Source: Pogona vitticeps (lineage: Eukaryota > Chordata > Lepidosauria > Squamata > Agamidae). Taken from it: DNA of 64,000 nucleotides. This document shows positions 1 to 12,838 of this stretch, in pieces. The position numbers and the translations under genes are program-made. The stretch lies in contig NC_135783.1 in the NCBI RefSeq assembly GCF_051106095.1, positions 212,122,472 through 212,186,471 of the forward strand. Reading direction: 5' to 3'. The first letter of the stretch is position 1, and every line of letters begins with the position of its first letter. The notes under the pieces are model-generated. The model was given only the letters and a program-made list of their open reading frames with translations, did not search any database and had not been told where the DNA came from.

Positions 1-663
1 TGTGGCAGTCTCCGTAACTATCCAAAAACAAAGACTACTTGACCAGTCCTTACAAACAAATGGGCAACAGGTCTTTGGTTGACTTAATGGCTCTTAATGT
101 CCTAGTTAAATTCCCCTCATATAATTTAGATTACAGAGGACATTGGTCTTCTGGGAAAGTACATTTCTCTTCCAGCTATTCTTAAGACTCCGGCCAAGCC
201 CAGATGGAATAGGAAAGCCTGCAGTGTGGTGGCAGCAGAATATAACATTGCACTAGCTATTCAGAAAAACATGGGAGTCTGACCCATGCAAACTCTGGCT
301 TTCCTACACTACTGTTCCAAACTCTGCTTCTGACTGTCTTCTTCCCTGAGCATCTCCTGTATATCAGGATCTATGCTTACAGATCAGAAGGTTTATAGCG
401 GCCAGTCATGGAAATGTCAGCCATCAGCATAAAACATGCCAATACTCATAAATTACCATCACCTGGCATAGGTTTTCCTTTTTAATATTTTTGTGTAAAC
501 TCCATGGTTTCCTTCACTGTCCTTTTTTTCACCTTTGTTAATGCGTGAAACCGCAAAAGTCTGGCAGAGTGCTATTTCAGGTCCTGATGGCAGAAATAAC
601 TTACGCAAACACGTTCAGCTTCTTCCAACACGGCACATGTATTTACACTACAGTATATACATA

Positions 664-1088
664 CAGTGGTGCCTCGCATTACGATGTTAATTCGTTCCAG
701 CGAAATCGCTGTAGAACGAAAACTTCATAAAGCGAAATTAAAAAGCCCATAGAAATGCATTAAAACCCGATTAATGCGTTCCTGTGAGCTTGAAACTCAC
801 TGTCCAGCGAAGATCCTCCATAGCACGGCCATCTTCGCTGCCGTGCAGTGAGGAATCTGTCCCAGAAAATAGCGGGGAGCCATTTTTTTACCCGGCGGCC
901 ATTTTGAAACCGCCGATCAGCTGTAGGAAAATCCTCGTTTTGCGAGAATCGGTTCCCGAAGCAGGGAACCGATCATCGCAAAGTGAAATTCCCCCACAGA
1001 AAACATCGTTTTGCAATCGCAAAAACTTCATTGTAATGCGATTTCATTGTAAAACGGAGCGCTCGTTTTACGATGCGAGGCACCACTG
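664..1088. mobile_element. MITE with TA duplication (Tc1/mariner, Tigger-like), 425 bp
   Basis: Terminal inverted repeats begin CAGTGGTGCCTCGCATTACG and end CGATGCGAGGCACCACTG, flanked by TA at 662-663 and 1089-1090. No transposase is present, so it is non-autonomous. TIRs starting CAGTGG with TA duplication suggest the Tigger/pogo branch of Tc1/mariner (inference). Its interior (GATCAGCTG, GGTTCCC and GGGAACC segments) matches the element at 55334-55768 in reverse orientation, so both are one family. Confidence 0.85.
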
Positions 1089-1619
1089 TATATACAAAGT
1101 GGCAGCACGACAGCATGCGATCATCAGTAGAAGAGGGAATGGTGGTACATCTTCTCTGTACAGTTCATATATATACACTTAAGCATCTGCCCTTGCCCAA
1201 TCAGAGCAGATGTTGCATCATCCAGGCACCACCTCTCCAGTCACTGTGACTCAGCATTTTACACATCTGGATATAATGGCAGCTGATTAATGCTTCTGTT
1301 CTGTTCTGTTCAGGCCTGTAAATTTTTAATACTCTGACAACCCTTAATAAACCTATCTGGATTATTGGGGTGAATTCAATTCCTAATTATGTCGTTCAGG
1401 ACTGGTATTTTCCTGTGCCGCCTGGACCATTTGGATTACATTTGATCAAGTGAAGTCATGAAAGAAAGACAAAGCTTAGGAAGCTGTTTTTTTAAAGAAA
1501 GTAATTAGGTCTGAGCCCTGTAAAAGAGTTAGCATAACTACAGTTTACTGTTTTACAGAAATATTCCATTTCCTATATCTCAAAAGAAACTGAAATAGTT
1601 AATTGTAGTTGTTCACAGG

Positions 1620-1672
1620 TAAGACAGACAGACAGACACACGCACACATGCACACGCACACACAGAGAGAGG
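1620..1672. repeat. CAGA/CACA simple repeat
   Basis: Runs of GACA, then CACACG and CACACA, then GAGAGA. Interrupted and probably slippage-prone. Confidence 0.8.
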
Positions 1673-3435
1673 GGGGACAGGCAGAGAAGCACTGATGCAC
1701 ACACATGGGACAAGATCCTATTGCAATTCCCAGCTAGAAGAGAATTTTTGAATGACAATTTAGCATTTTTGTAAATCCCATTGAGCCGCTGGTTCTCTTC
1801 TAGCTGGGTCTAGCAATAGGATACTGGATGTAGCAGGAAAGGGACAGAGGGGATGCCCTGATTCTCCCTCTCTGGTAAGGAAAAGGCAGGAGTGAGCCTG
1901 GCTCAGGGGTACCTGGATCCTGAGGGGGGCCAGCAGGCAATTGGCCCTAAGGAACCAGCCCCCACAGCGAGTACAGTAGCTGACCATTTGCAGAGCATGG
2001 CTTCCAAACGCTGGCTTGAGAGGGAAGGGAAGGCAGGGGAGCGAACCACTTGGCCAGTGGAAACTGGGTTCGTCTTCCTTTTCCAACAGAGTCGAGAGGA
2101 AATTTACTCCCATGCTAGGAGGGTGGCAGAGAAAAGTGAGAGAGGAGACAACATATGGCCACTTTGTTCTTCCCTGCAAGGGTTGCACTGGAATGACAAC
2201 AGATTAGCTGGAGGCCTTTAGCTTCTGATACCTCTGCAGAAACCTGATCAAGAGATTCTGTGCTTCACAAGATATGACTGCTGGGCGTAGGCCTTCATAG
2301 GCCTTGGTTTTGCGGAGAGCATTTTGATTACAGGGCAGAGGTTTAAGAGCTGGCTGGCTGGGTGTCCCTTTCTCGTGAAGCACATCATGTACCTTTCAGA
2401 GGAGGTTTGCTTTCACCGATTCTGGGTTTTAATGGATTTCTCGATGGCCCACAAATCAGGAGATTTCTTTATCCCCTGCTTAACCTTTGGATAAAGAGGG
2501 CAACTCGAGTTTATTAATAAGGGAATGAGAGCTGTTATTGAGAAAGAGTTGCCCTGTCACACACGTCCTGGATTTGCTCACATACTGCTTAACTCTTTTT
2601 TATTGATCATTAGAGCACAAATAATTTGCTTCCATTTATCCTTTTAATCAGTAATTAGAACTGGGTCACTGTGTGCGATCACAAGAGCCTGCATGTACTT
2701 GTGTAGCTATACAGACCGCTCCCCACTCTCTATATTGAGTTTGATATTTTGCAGACTTAAAACAGATTGTTGTTCCTTCAGTTCAAAGTGTAAGAGCCTG
2801 TCCCCACTGGCATATAGTTATGGTGCATGTTTATCTCATAGCACTGTTTGACATGGGGGGAAAAAAAGACCTCATCTGTTTCTACTGAAAACAATCCATC
2901 CTTCCCCTTTAAGAGCTGGCCTGTATCTTTCTGGCACAGAACAAGGCATACAATCGTTTTGGGACTGAGATGCAAAATAGCTCTCTTTTTTTTTTATGGC
3001 CTTCGCAGACAGGTGCTGAGAGTTAAAATAGATTGCACTGAAAATCAAGACCTTTTAAGCACCAGCCGGATCCCACCAAATTTCACAGAGCAGACAGCCT
3101 CTGACTTAGGCCAGGTCTGCTGTTTACCAATCTGTTAAGAGGAAAATATATTATTTCCTGCCTCTAGGTGGTGGCATTCATAGCAAAAAAAGTGGTTCAG
3201 AAGCCTTCTGGCCAGAAGTATAAAGAAATAGCACTGGCATGGAAAACAGGTGCTTCTCTGCCTGGGGAGCCCATGTGTCTCTTGCACATTTAAGCTCGGA
3301 GGAATGAGTTTGATTTTGGCAAAATCACAAGCCTAAAAGCAGCCCCATGTCATGCTTACCAGGTATGTCTTTAAAAGCGGCAATGTGATTTGAAAAAACA
3401 ACAACCTTAATACAATGAAGTCTTTGCTTATCTGG

Positions 3436-3640
3436 TGAAATCTACTGTATATATCTCACCTTTCCTCCAGAGAGATCCACTTGGATTCTCAGCTTTCCAA
3501 CTTTATCTTCACAACATCCCTATGAGGTAGGCTAGGCTACCAGCAAATGACTGGCCCAATGCCTCTGGTGGCTGAGTGGAGACCTGAACTCAGACCGCCC
3601 CCCTATTCCAAGCCAACATTCTGCCTGCTACCTCACATGG
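3436..3640 (-). mobile_element. MIR/CORE-type SINE fragment
   Basis: The segment ATCCCTATGAGGTAGGCTAG followed by GACTGGCCCAATGCC and GGCTGAGTGGAGACCTGAAC is the complement of the conserved core of MIR-like SINEs, and the left edge resembles the shared L2-type tail. It is diverged and old. Confidence 0.5.
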
Positions 3641-4676
3641 GACTGTGGCATTTGTTGCTGTTGTCCCTTCAGTGCAACCCATTATTTTCTTCCCCAGCCT
3701 TCATCTCGGTCTTTATTTCCTCATTTTAATTCCCAGTTCAATGGTTATCTTGAGTGGTCGGTGCTCCTCACGTACACAATGTTAAGAGGAAACGATTTCC
3801 CACCATCATTCTGTAGTGAGACTCGGAGCAAAACATATGGAGTTCCCAGGCTGTCTCGCGCAGACTGGCTTGGCTCGGAGAGGGTGGCTGCCCCCCCCCC
3901 GTGCTTTCAAGCCGCACCTTCCCCATTTCTCCAAAGCCTTCTGCCTTTCGGGGACTGTCACCCGCCGTGCAGACTTGCATTGGAGTCTTCCATTCATCAA
4001 GCCTTCTGAAGTCACGTGGCATGCCCAGTGCCAGGCAAGATCGGCCTGTTCTTCTTCCCTTTGTGGGTCCCTTTGAGATGCCTTCATGGCTGGGATAATT
4101 AGAGGCTCTATAATTACTCTCTTGTATTGCAGCCACTGGGATCGCTGGCTGCCAGGACAGTCCTCGCAAGATAGTGCGAGTCTGTGTCCACTTTCTGCTT
4201 GGGGGGAGGGAGCACAAAAAGATAGACGAAGGGTCCACACCGCTCAGCTCTCCAGGTTGGTTTTTCTGCCCTCCAGTTCTCCCTGCAGCACTGAAATCTA
4301 GCAGCAAATTCCATGCCTGGCACCAACGCAGGAAGCCCCCTTCAAATGAAGCATTCTGTTTGCTTTTTCATGGCTTGCCACTGTGTGCTGCCTAATTTGA
4401 GCGGCCAGCCAGGAAAACCCTATTTTATGCTTGCATCAAATGAGATATTCAGTTGGAAGTTTTGGCACCATTTTTGCTGGGACGGGTTTGGGTGCAGACT
4501 GCAGTGGGCCCGACCTGTTCAGCCCGACTGAAGTTGTCCCCTTACTGTTGGGATATACTGGGCTGCCTAGATGCCTGGCCTGGCTCTCTACAGGGCAGCT
4601 TCCAATGGCCTTATGGATCTGGCATAAAGTAAGGGTGAGAAACCTTTGGCCTCCAGATGTTATATAGACTATACAT

Positions 4677-4800
4677 AGAATCATACATAGAATCGTTGTA
4701 GGGTTAGAAGGGACCTTGGAGGTCTTCTAGTCTCACCCCCTGCCCAAGGCAGGAGACCTCATACCATCCCAGACCTCATACCATGTTTGAGCATCAGCTT
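4677..4800 (-). mobile_element. CR1 LINE 3' end fragment
   Basis: The + strand shows ATACATAGAATCATACATAG followed by GAAGGGACCTTGGAGGTCTT and CCCCCTGCCCAAGGCAGGAG, a typical sauropsid CR1 3' terminus read in reverse. It is 5' truncated, as most CR1 copies are. What follows at 4800-4980 is not recognised. Confidence 0.7.
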
Positions 4801-7800
4801 CCATGGTCTTGCCCCAGTATGGCCAGTGAAAAGGGACGGTGCAGATCCAGATCACTGGCCGACCTCGCATTGTGTGGGGAGCCTCTATTGATGAAATAGA
4901 GTGTCTCCACACATTGCTGATCCCCATCAGGGAAATGGTGGACTGCCAAGACATTTCTCATTCCTGAACAAAAGCTAAAAGATCAGCCTGTTTTTCCATC
5001 AGTGGCGGCAGCAGCAAAACTAACTCGTATTATGTGTGAAACACAACAAAACACCCTGGGTTATGGAGTGGTTGTTGTTTTGCACAAAGTATACATTTGT
5101 AAAATATTTCCCTTCATATTGTGCAAAAAGGGGTCAAAATGGGGGAGATGAACAAAAACTCTCATAGTCTCACCCATTAGACAAAACTTTATCATTCTCC
5201 CCCTCATCAGGAAAAAACAAAATAAGTAAAGATTTGCTATGCATACACACACACAAGCACAGGTATCCTGTATGTAAGTGGGTCCCAGGCATTGTGGTTT
5301 CCCTTATGGGGTGGGGGATTTCTCCTGAAGATTGCTTTCGTTGAAAAGGTTCTGGCTGATCCTGCAGCTTCAAAACACATTTGATTTGCACAAAGGGTGA
5401 GAGCAATAATTAGTCACCTCCTCTTTGGCTCATTTTTGTGACTGTAATGGCAACGATTGATTTAAATATGAGAGCTCAGTGATCATCACAAGCTGTTTGG
5501 GCTTTGGTGCCATTTCCAGTGTTGGGTAGGAGCCCTGCAGGGCAAGGGGGAACGGAAACAGCAGAACTGAGCAAAAATAAACGTGATAAGATGTAAAGTG
5601 TTGCGCCCACGGCAACCACCATGTCATTTACAAGAGCAACTTATTGTCCTATGAAGCTCTGACTGCTCCGCCAGTGGAAGAAAGAGAAAAGAAAGTACCG
5701 CTGGCCACAGTGTACCAAGTAGCTTAGCAGAGGGGTCAGGGCGCCATATATCTATGAGTGCTGCAGCATAGATGGAAATCCATACTTTGGATGATTATAG
5801 TAATCAGAAATGCACCACCAGCTGCCAGAAGAAACCCACAGCCAGTGGCCATGTTGGCTGTGGGGATGCTGGGAGTCGTAATCCAAAAGTCGTGATCCAT
5901 ACTGCAATTTCAGAAATCTTTGATTAAGGTCTTCTTGTTAGATAGCTTGAATACATGTCATAGACATATTATTTATTATTGTAAAATAACATATTCCATA
6001 CTTAATTTTTTTTTCAGTTTTTTCGGCAAAAACAAAAAAAAATGGCTTTGGTAAAAAATGGGGGGAAAACCCTGTTTCCCCCCATTTTTCCGCCAGTTTT
6101 TTTTTCCAGGCCTTCTCATCTCTAACTGCAAAGAGTGAGTAGATGCTACTACAGCTGCCTTGCATCCGAATGCACTCTGGCTTCAGTTTGAGTGCACAGT
6201 CTCCAGTGAAGCTTTGAAATCTGCACATTGGTGCAGACTTTGCATCCAGGCCTCCTTCAGTGGCACTGAACTGATGGCAGGACATGAGCAGGTGCATTCC
6301 TTTGTGGCCCCTTTTGATGGTAGTTCTCATGGGAAGCATAAACTCTTGCATCGCTTCAGAATGTAGGTTTGATGTTTAAGCACTGATATTTTTGCTTTGT
6401 TTGGCCAGCCTCTTCCTGAGACGAGCTTCAACATAAATAATTCCAGCAAAAAGGGGGGAAAATTAAGGAAGCTGAGAGGTTCTGTTCTCCAACTCTCTGT
6501 GTTACAGCAGGCTATACTAAATCTGGCACCCACTAGATTAGCCTATTGTATCCACAAATCAGGATCAAGATTAAGGAACAACATGATAGTTTTATCTTTA
6601 GGATTAGGAACACATAGAGTACATACAGTACAACATAGCTAACCGGCAAGTACACAGGCAACGTCTATGAAGAGCAATAAATAAATAAACAATCCAGCCA
6701 CCCATCTCCTGGTGAGTTTGGGACAGACTCCCTTCTTATTTTTAAGTATCTGTCCTCCTCACTGTTCTCAGTCTTAGCAACCTAGCCCAAGATTGCTTCA
6801 TATAAGCCTTTGTGGCAAGTGCAGATCTAAGAAAGAGAAAAAACACACTTGCTTGTAGTCTTAGGCTGCAGTCTGATGCAAACTGATTTGGCAATAAACC
6901 CAACTGCACTTTTGTGGGACACATCTCCAGGTCACAACTGGAACATTGCTTTAATTGTTTTAAGACATCCTTAGTAACTACCTACCTGTGTTGAAGCTAC
7001 AATTGGGTTTGGGGTGGCGGCCTTTACGTCTCATGTTCCAATGATGAGGGAATGTTGCCAGATGACTCCCTCCTTTTGTTGGAACTTCTTTATTCCACAT
7101 GACCTACAACGCATAGTTGTTACTAAAATCAACCTCCCTTACATGTGTGATATATGAGACAGAGAGTCACATTTAGAAGGTTCTACCATGTATACACAAT
7201 AGCAACATGGGGCAGCACAGTCGTGCCCCATAGCTCCAAGGATAGTTGATGCATGTTGGAATATTCAATCCAAAAATACACAAGCGAACCTCTGCCCTGG
7301 TCTCCTTGCCGTGCCAAGACAAGTGGGCAGAATCTGGCCGTATCTGGTATGCATAGGACTATGGAATGGCAAGGCCCAGTTACTTAGAAGATGGCTGCTG
7401 TACCAAGTGGCTGGAACAATTGTAATAGCTCCTGGAGAAGGATTAAGACACCAAAATCTTGCAGGAGCTTGTTTAGGTTGCTTTCCACAGGCAGATTGTG
7501 GTATGAGCTGGGGTGGGTGGGTATCTTACACTTAAACCCTGAGGTGAAGCATCTTCAGCTTAGACCATGATGAGCACTTCCACCTCCCATTGGATTGTTG
7601 CATAGCAGCAGCACCAACTAGTGTCTGGATCTTGGGTGTTACTGGGGATGGGCAGGGGTCGGCGGAGAGAAAGCTGGAGGTGTCCATACAGTGTCCCCGG
7701 ATGTGCTGCAAACCTTATGTAGATGGAGGTTATCTGGAATCCTATTTCATGGTCCATTTCTCAGTATACTGAAGTCAAGTTGGTGGTTCTGGTCTATTGT

Positions 7801-8281
7801 CATTTTCACATGGTGGTGCTGAAGCGGAAATGAACTAGCCAAAATTTACCCCTTTAAACCAACATTACAGGCACAAAATCCCTGCATGGGAGAGCATCTG
7901 ACTTCTGTCTTTTAATTACTATAGTTTATCTTGCTGTTTACAAACAGGTTTGCTCATGTGAGCCATTGTGGGTGAGGGCAAGTTTAAAAAAATGAAAGAA
8001 AGGATTGTGGGAGAGAAATGGCTCTCTAGTATATAACTGGATATTGTTCCAATGTAACTGGGTATAACTGAAGGAAAGTGACACCATCACACACATGCTT
8101 TACATCACACACACACTCCATCACCCCTTGTATTGTTTCCCTAATTTCAAACGAACCCTTTGTCCGGCCACTGAGAGTTGTTCAAGGTTTAACCAGAACA
8201 TCTACCCGATTTGGGAATGTTAAGCTGGTTACTCACAGCTAATGTGACTCAAGGTGGTCACTCGGTGTGGATTAAAGATTT

Positions 8282-8350
8282 AGAACAATCGCCACTCCTG
8301 TTACAAGGCTGGCATACAAAGAGCCATTGTGGTTCAAGGACAACAATCTC
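8282..8350 (+). promoter_or_regulatory. Cluster of SOX-type hexamers upstream of ERMN
   Basis: Within 64 bases there are AACAAT (8284-8289), ACAAAG (8316-8321), CATTGT (8325-8330) and AACAAT (8342-8347). The middle two face each other with a 3-base spacer, like paired SOXE (SOX8/9/10) sites. ERMN is oligodendrocyte specific and SOX10 is the master activator of that lineage, so a SOX10 element 390-455 bases before the start codon is plausible. The motif is short and chance matches are common in AT-rich DNA. The function is inferred. Confidence 0.35.
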
Positions 8351-8503
8351 TGTTTATTACCGTTGGACTGAGAGGCTGAAAGCCCCCCCGCTCTGGATGC
8401 CAGCACAAAAAGCTTTGTTGCTTGTAGATTGTTTGTTTATGTAAATTGAAATGGTGCATTTTATTATGCAACGGAAAGACTCGAAGTGACAAGAACGCTG
8501 CCG

Positions 8504-8508
8504 ATTGG
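8504..8508 (-). promoter_or_regulatory. Inverted CCAAT box near the ERMN 5' end
   Basis: ATTGG within CCGATTGGAT, 231-235 bases before the ATG, is a reverse CCAAT box. No convincing TATA box lies near it, and the transcription start is not known. Confidence 0.25.
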
Positions 8509-8738
8509 ATAGCTTCCTGGAAAGGGAGCGCTGACAAATCCAGACATTATGACTCTATTCCCTCCGTTGGCTCCAGGACGTTTATGAGAAGGAAGGTTGT
8601 TGACTCTTTCATATTCATATAATTTGCAAAAAGCAGCTGTGGAAAATCAGTTGATTTGAATTTTGCTATTTTATTGGATATCGGTTCATCCCTGGACGGA
8701 TCCTTGCAAAGGACAAGTTGGATACTGCAGTCATCATC

Positions 8739-9006
8739 ATGACAGAAGATGTCCACGTTCCAAACAGCATGTCTGAATATAATCGGAATGTGCCCTCTGA
8801 AAAACCCCAACTACAGGTTACTGATATTATTGATCAAATAGCCAATTCTGTTGAGGGATTTCCTTATGAAACGACACAGCCTGAACCTCTTTTACTGTTT
8901 ATGCCAGAAAAGCAAGAAGGAGTCAACCATTTAATAGAGAACACTGTATATGAAACAGGTGATGTTGAAGCATCCGAAGTTTCAGCTGGGGTGAAGGAAG
9001 ATCAAG
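8739..9006 (+). CDS. ERMN: ERMN coding exon 1 (residues 1-89)
   Basis: The exon opens at ATG 8739 and ends at the donor CAAG|GTAAAA after 9006, leaving one base of a split Gly codon (phase 1). An upstream in-frame TTG at 8718 is not used here because the ATG matches the known ermin N-terminus. It encodes an acidic, low-complexity N-terminus without a recognisable fold, including [15 protein letters not shown] near residues 28-42. Confidence 0.9.
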
Positions 9007-12000
9007 GTAAAATGTCATTGTGTCATTTTCCCTCCCAGTTACCTTGGGAATAAAAACAGGTCTTTTACACATCATGAACTACAAAAAAATAGGAGTGTTT
9101 TAAAAAGTGTTTCTTTTATAAAGCTTTGTTTCCATTTTTATTAGCATATTTAATACTACAAAATTATTGTGTGTGAATGAAGAACAGTGATTGAATTTTG
9201 ATGCCATGCAAATAAATCTTTTCAAGTATCGAAATGGTAGAAGTGTTAAAAGGCAGATGTGCTTCTGGTCTTAAACATGACCTGGCCAAAGTTTTTAATT
9301 CCCATTGATTTCAAACAGAGGAGATTTAAGTATGTCCTAAATTATCTTCTCTACATCAACATGGTTTCAAATGACTTAACGTTTGCCAAATTGTGCTGAA
9401 GGAATGAAAGTTCCGTTAACTTTAACTGAACTCTTTCAAAGGTTTCATGTGCTTGCAAAAGTTTTTTTCAAATTTTTTTTTTTGGGGGGGGAAATCAGTC
9501 TTTTGATTGCTGTGAAACATATTTCTACCATAATTAGCACAAGATGAAGCGCTAACTAAAAGCTAACTCCAGGCGATGAAGTTTAAGTTGCACTGTGTGG
9601 CTGGAAAGATTTGTAATTGCAGCTGTAATCACTGATCTCTTTTTAGGAGATGTCATTGCTTTATATTTTATCTTCTAAAGGAAAGCCAGAGGGAAACAAG
9701 GAGCAAAAAGCTGTTAACTCTTCCCAGGAAACAAGAGATTTGGAAGAAGAAGCTGGAGAAGGTGAGAACTATAGCCTTTTTTTTATAAGTATAAAGAAAA
9801 ATAATAGATTTTGCTGACAATGTGCACAATCTTACTAAAGTGAAGCAGTTCATTCCAAATGATTTTAATTGGCCAATTAAATGCAAATTTAAATCTTTCC
9901 CACTGAAATATAAACTGAAGTTATATTCAATTTAACTCTGAGAGTTTGATGTTAGCTGGATTTTGCACTGTAGGGCAACTGCTTTGGGGAGAGATGTACA
10001 ACTGTGGATTATTTTCCCCCAACATGTTGAGCACATTTCCATGAACAGTTATTTCCTCCTTGAATGATATCAGGGGCACCTAAGGAATAAAGGATGGCAG
10101 GAATGTGATACACATCTGATAATATGTCCTACAGATGGGGTTGTTTATTTGCCTCCCTCATCCACCCTATTTATCCACTCCGCTAGTTAGTACATTTGTT
10201 TACTTGCTTCATTTACCCTTATTTCTGAAAAGAACAAGCAGCTCCATTAGAGGGAGGAGAGAGAGAGAGAGAGATCCGAGAGCTACAAACAGAATAACGA
10301 CAAGGGGCACAAAGTGGCACAAAGAATAATGACAAGTGGCACAAAGTTGAAAAGTTGAACAAAGTTTGAAAAATTTCCACAAAATTGAAAAGTTGGAAAG
10401 ACCTCATATCCTTTGAGGTCTCCAGAATCTTTTTTAAGGATAGCTTGGGCCGTTCAGAGGTGGACATAAAATAAGCATGCCAACCTTTTCAGGAGTAAAA
10501 AACCCATTGTGTTTAGGACTGCATGTGTGCATGTGTTGTGGAGATGGAATTGTAGGGTATTCATTTCATGGTTATCTTGGATGCAAAAAAGGTAGTGATG
10601 GGAAAGCCTGCTTCTGCCTGTAGGTACCTGGGTTCTCAGCGTTTTTGAGGAGTCAGCTCACGACAAATGGGATTTCCCACCAATGCCTATCTGGAGACAC
10701 ACACTGTGCTGTGCAAGCACACAATGGAGCCTATTAAGTATTATTTGACATCTTTCCCCTTCTGCTCCCCCCAATTCCCAGGCACAGGCACTTTATCTCG
10801 AAATTGCAGACAGCTTTTTTACTACCAATCCAATTTAACCTAATTAATACTTAAGACACCAGAGGCAGAAGTTGAATGGAACGTTTTGTTGTAACATTAA
10901 AACATCAATTAAGTCATGGAGGAGCAGAATATGACAAGCGTTTGACATCCCAAATGATGGAGCTTGACATCTTTGGGAAACGGCTGTGTCGCCTTAGGAA
11001 ACACCATTTCCTTACGACTGTAATACATTTAGAAATTCAAAAGCAAACACACAGGGCTTGGAAATGTTGTCTGTATGTATCTGGGTTTTGTTTTGTTTTG
11101 TTTTTTTAGTCCAGAAAGGCAATATTTCTAAGCTGTGCAAAAATCCATGAAGGCTTCATATGTCAATAGTCTGTGTGATTAATCCAGCTGGTGTCTGGAT
11201 GCTTTTGTTTCGCAATAAAAAAAAGAAATCGTTGCATGGAACGATAGGGAGAACGTCTGATGGATCTCATCCAGATAGCAGCTCATACGGAAAAGGTTGG
11301 TGAAGAACTTGCAACATGGCAGGAGGCTTCAGACTGCTGGGCAGGGCAGGGCAGGGCAGGGCAGGGCAGGGCAGCCGTGCTCCAGAGCAGTTGGCAGGGG
11401 GTGAGTAAGGTTGGAACACCAGGGAGAACAGCACTGGTGCAAAGCTGGGGAGGGGCAGCTAAAAGGGCTTCAAGAATGCCCTCCTACTTGGTTTGCTGCT
11501 TGCAGTGGCTCTTGGACCTACGACTGCCCCTGCAACACCTTGAGGCTGCTCCAGCTGGGAGCATCTTTGCCCAGCTCCAGAGATCCCCAAAGTCAATGGC
11601 TGATATCCAGTAGCAAGCCACAATTTGAGTAGACCCCCAGTGGGGATATGGTGAATCCGCTTCCCCCATACTTTCTATTGACTCAGTGGTTCTTCTCCTG
11701 CTAACGTGATTTACTACCAGATGTCAGCCACTACGTCATTTTCATATGCCCTATTGTGTTTCCATCCAGTGAAGAACAAAACCCAAGAAGACCGAGAGTC
11801 CCAGGGAGCTTGCATAATGCTTCCGCACCCACTATTCAATTTTTGTGCTGAACTGGAAGATGTCCTTTCAGCAATTAATCTGGTCGAAATCTCTTGCTTT
11901 CCATTATTAAAAAACAAAGGGCCAGTTTGGAGATTAGGTGCATGGTTTTGACGGTGACTTCAGCTAAATATCAGATGATCAAGCATCCTCCTCCTCCTCC

Positions 12001-12798
12001 AACAAGGGATTTAACTCATCTAGTAAGGTGTTATGTTGGGGGGCAGAATGCCATGAATAGGTAACTAGCGGAACAAAAGTGAGGGGGTATCTGCATGGTT
12101 CCTTTTGCTGAAACATTGTCTCCTGCCCACAGATCCCTAATTTAGTTTATAGGAACATCTCATAACAGATTTCTTTGTTTGGAAATAGGTTAAGGGTGGC
12201 AGAATCCGGGACACTGTTCTGAAAAAGAATGCCTATAACAACACACTGAACGTTCTGGGTTTAGGATCCCTAACTTAGATTGGTTTGACAGGAACAACTC
12301 CTAACAGATAGCTTTGTTTGTCTGGGATTATTTCAAGGGTCACAGAATTTGGGCCATTCCTTTTGAAGAAGAATGCATGTAACGATGGGATGCAGCCCAC
12401 GGTAACTGGAGCATTTGTAGGATGATGCTGTGGATCACAGGGCATCATCTTACGACTGCTTGGTTGAGATGGTTTGTTGTCATGTTTTTTTCCAAGGAAC
12501 TTCCCCAAACTCAGTGCCTACATGATCCACTTTGGCATGGGCATTTATATTTGGTCCTCAGATATAATGGGAATGCTACATGCAGGCCTTCATGAAGGAT
12601 CATATGAGGTGCCTTTGCCACTTACTTTTCTCTTGCCTTGATTTCCCCCAGTGGTAACACATGTCATTATTAAATCAAGGATGACAAAACCACTCTGACA
12701 ACTGTTATGGCCCCAGTTTAACTATTTCTGAGTACTTTCTACCGAGGAAACCCTGAAAAGCATTGCCATAAATCAGAACACTCTGCCTGGTGTTTTTG

Positions 12799-12838
<40 letters not shown>

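Larger units (their letters stand above)
1..8140. other. Intergenic DNA upstream of ERMN
   Basis: No host exon could be supported. Recognised parts are a TA-flanked MITE (664-1088), a CA/GA-rich simple repeat (1620-1672), a MIR-like SINE (3436-3640), a CR1 3' end (4677-4800) and a short perfect palindrome near 6052-6093. Open frames such as 1892-2221 and 3768-4307 show no domain and overlap frames on the other strand. Confidence 0.5.

Noticed and set aside
784-1182. 132-residue open frame on the + strand
   Set aside because: It lies almost wholly within the 425-bp MITE and runs over its right TIR; composition follows the repeat.
1892-2221. 109-residue open frame, overlapped by a 142-residue frame on the other strand
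   Set aside because: No recognisable domain, no splice context, and both strands are equally open. A chance frame in GC-richer intergenic DNA.
3768-4307. 179-residue - strand frame with several overlapping frames
   Set aside because: No family resemblance, and the region is open in most frames. It might be an unrecognised exon, but nothing supports it.
4733-4954. - strand frame MSWQSTISLMG next to a CR1 end
   Set aside because: It starts in repeat sequence and the remainder was not recognised.
6052-6093. Perfect palindrome AAAATGGGGGGAAA / TTTCCCCCCATTTT
   Set aside because: Looks like a transcription terminator hairpin, but in a vertebrate genome it is more likely the centre of a fold-back repeat. 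Its ends could not be set.
8020-8035. TATA-like GTATATAACTGG upstream of ERMN
   Set aside because: It is 700 bases before the ATG with no supporting start-site motif; one AT-rich match is not evidence.
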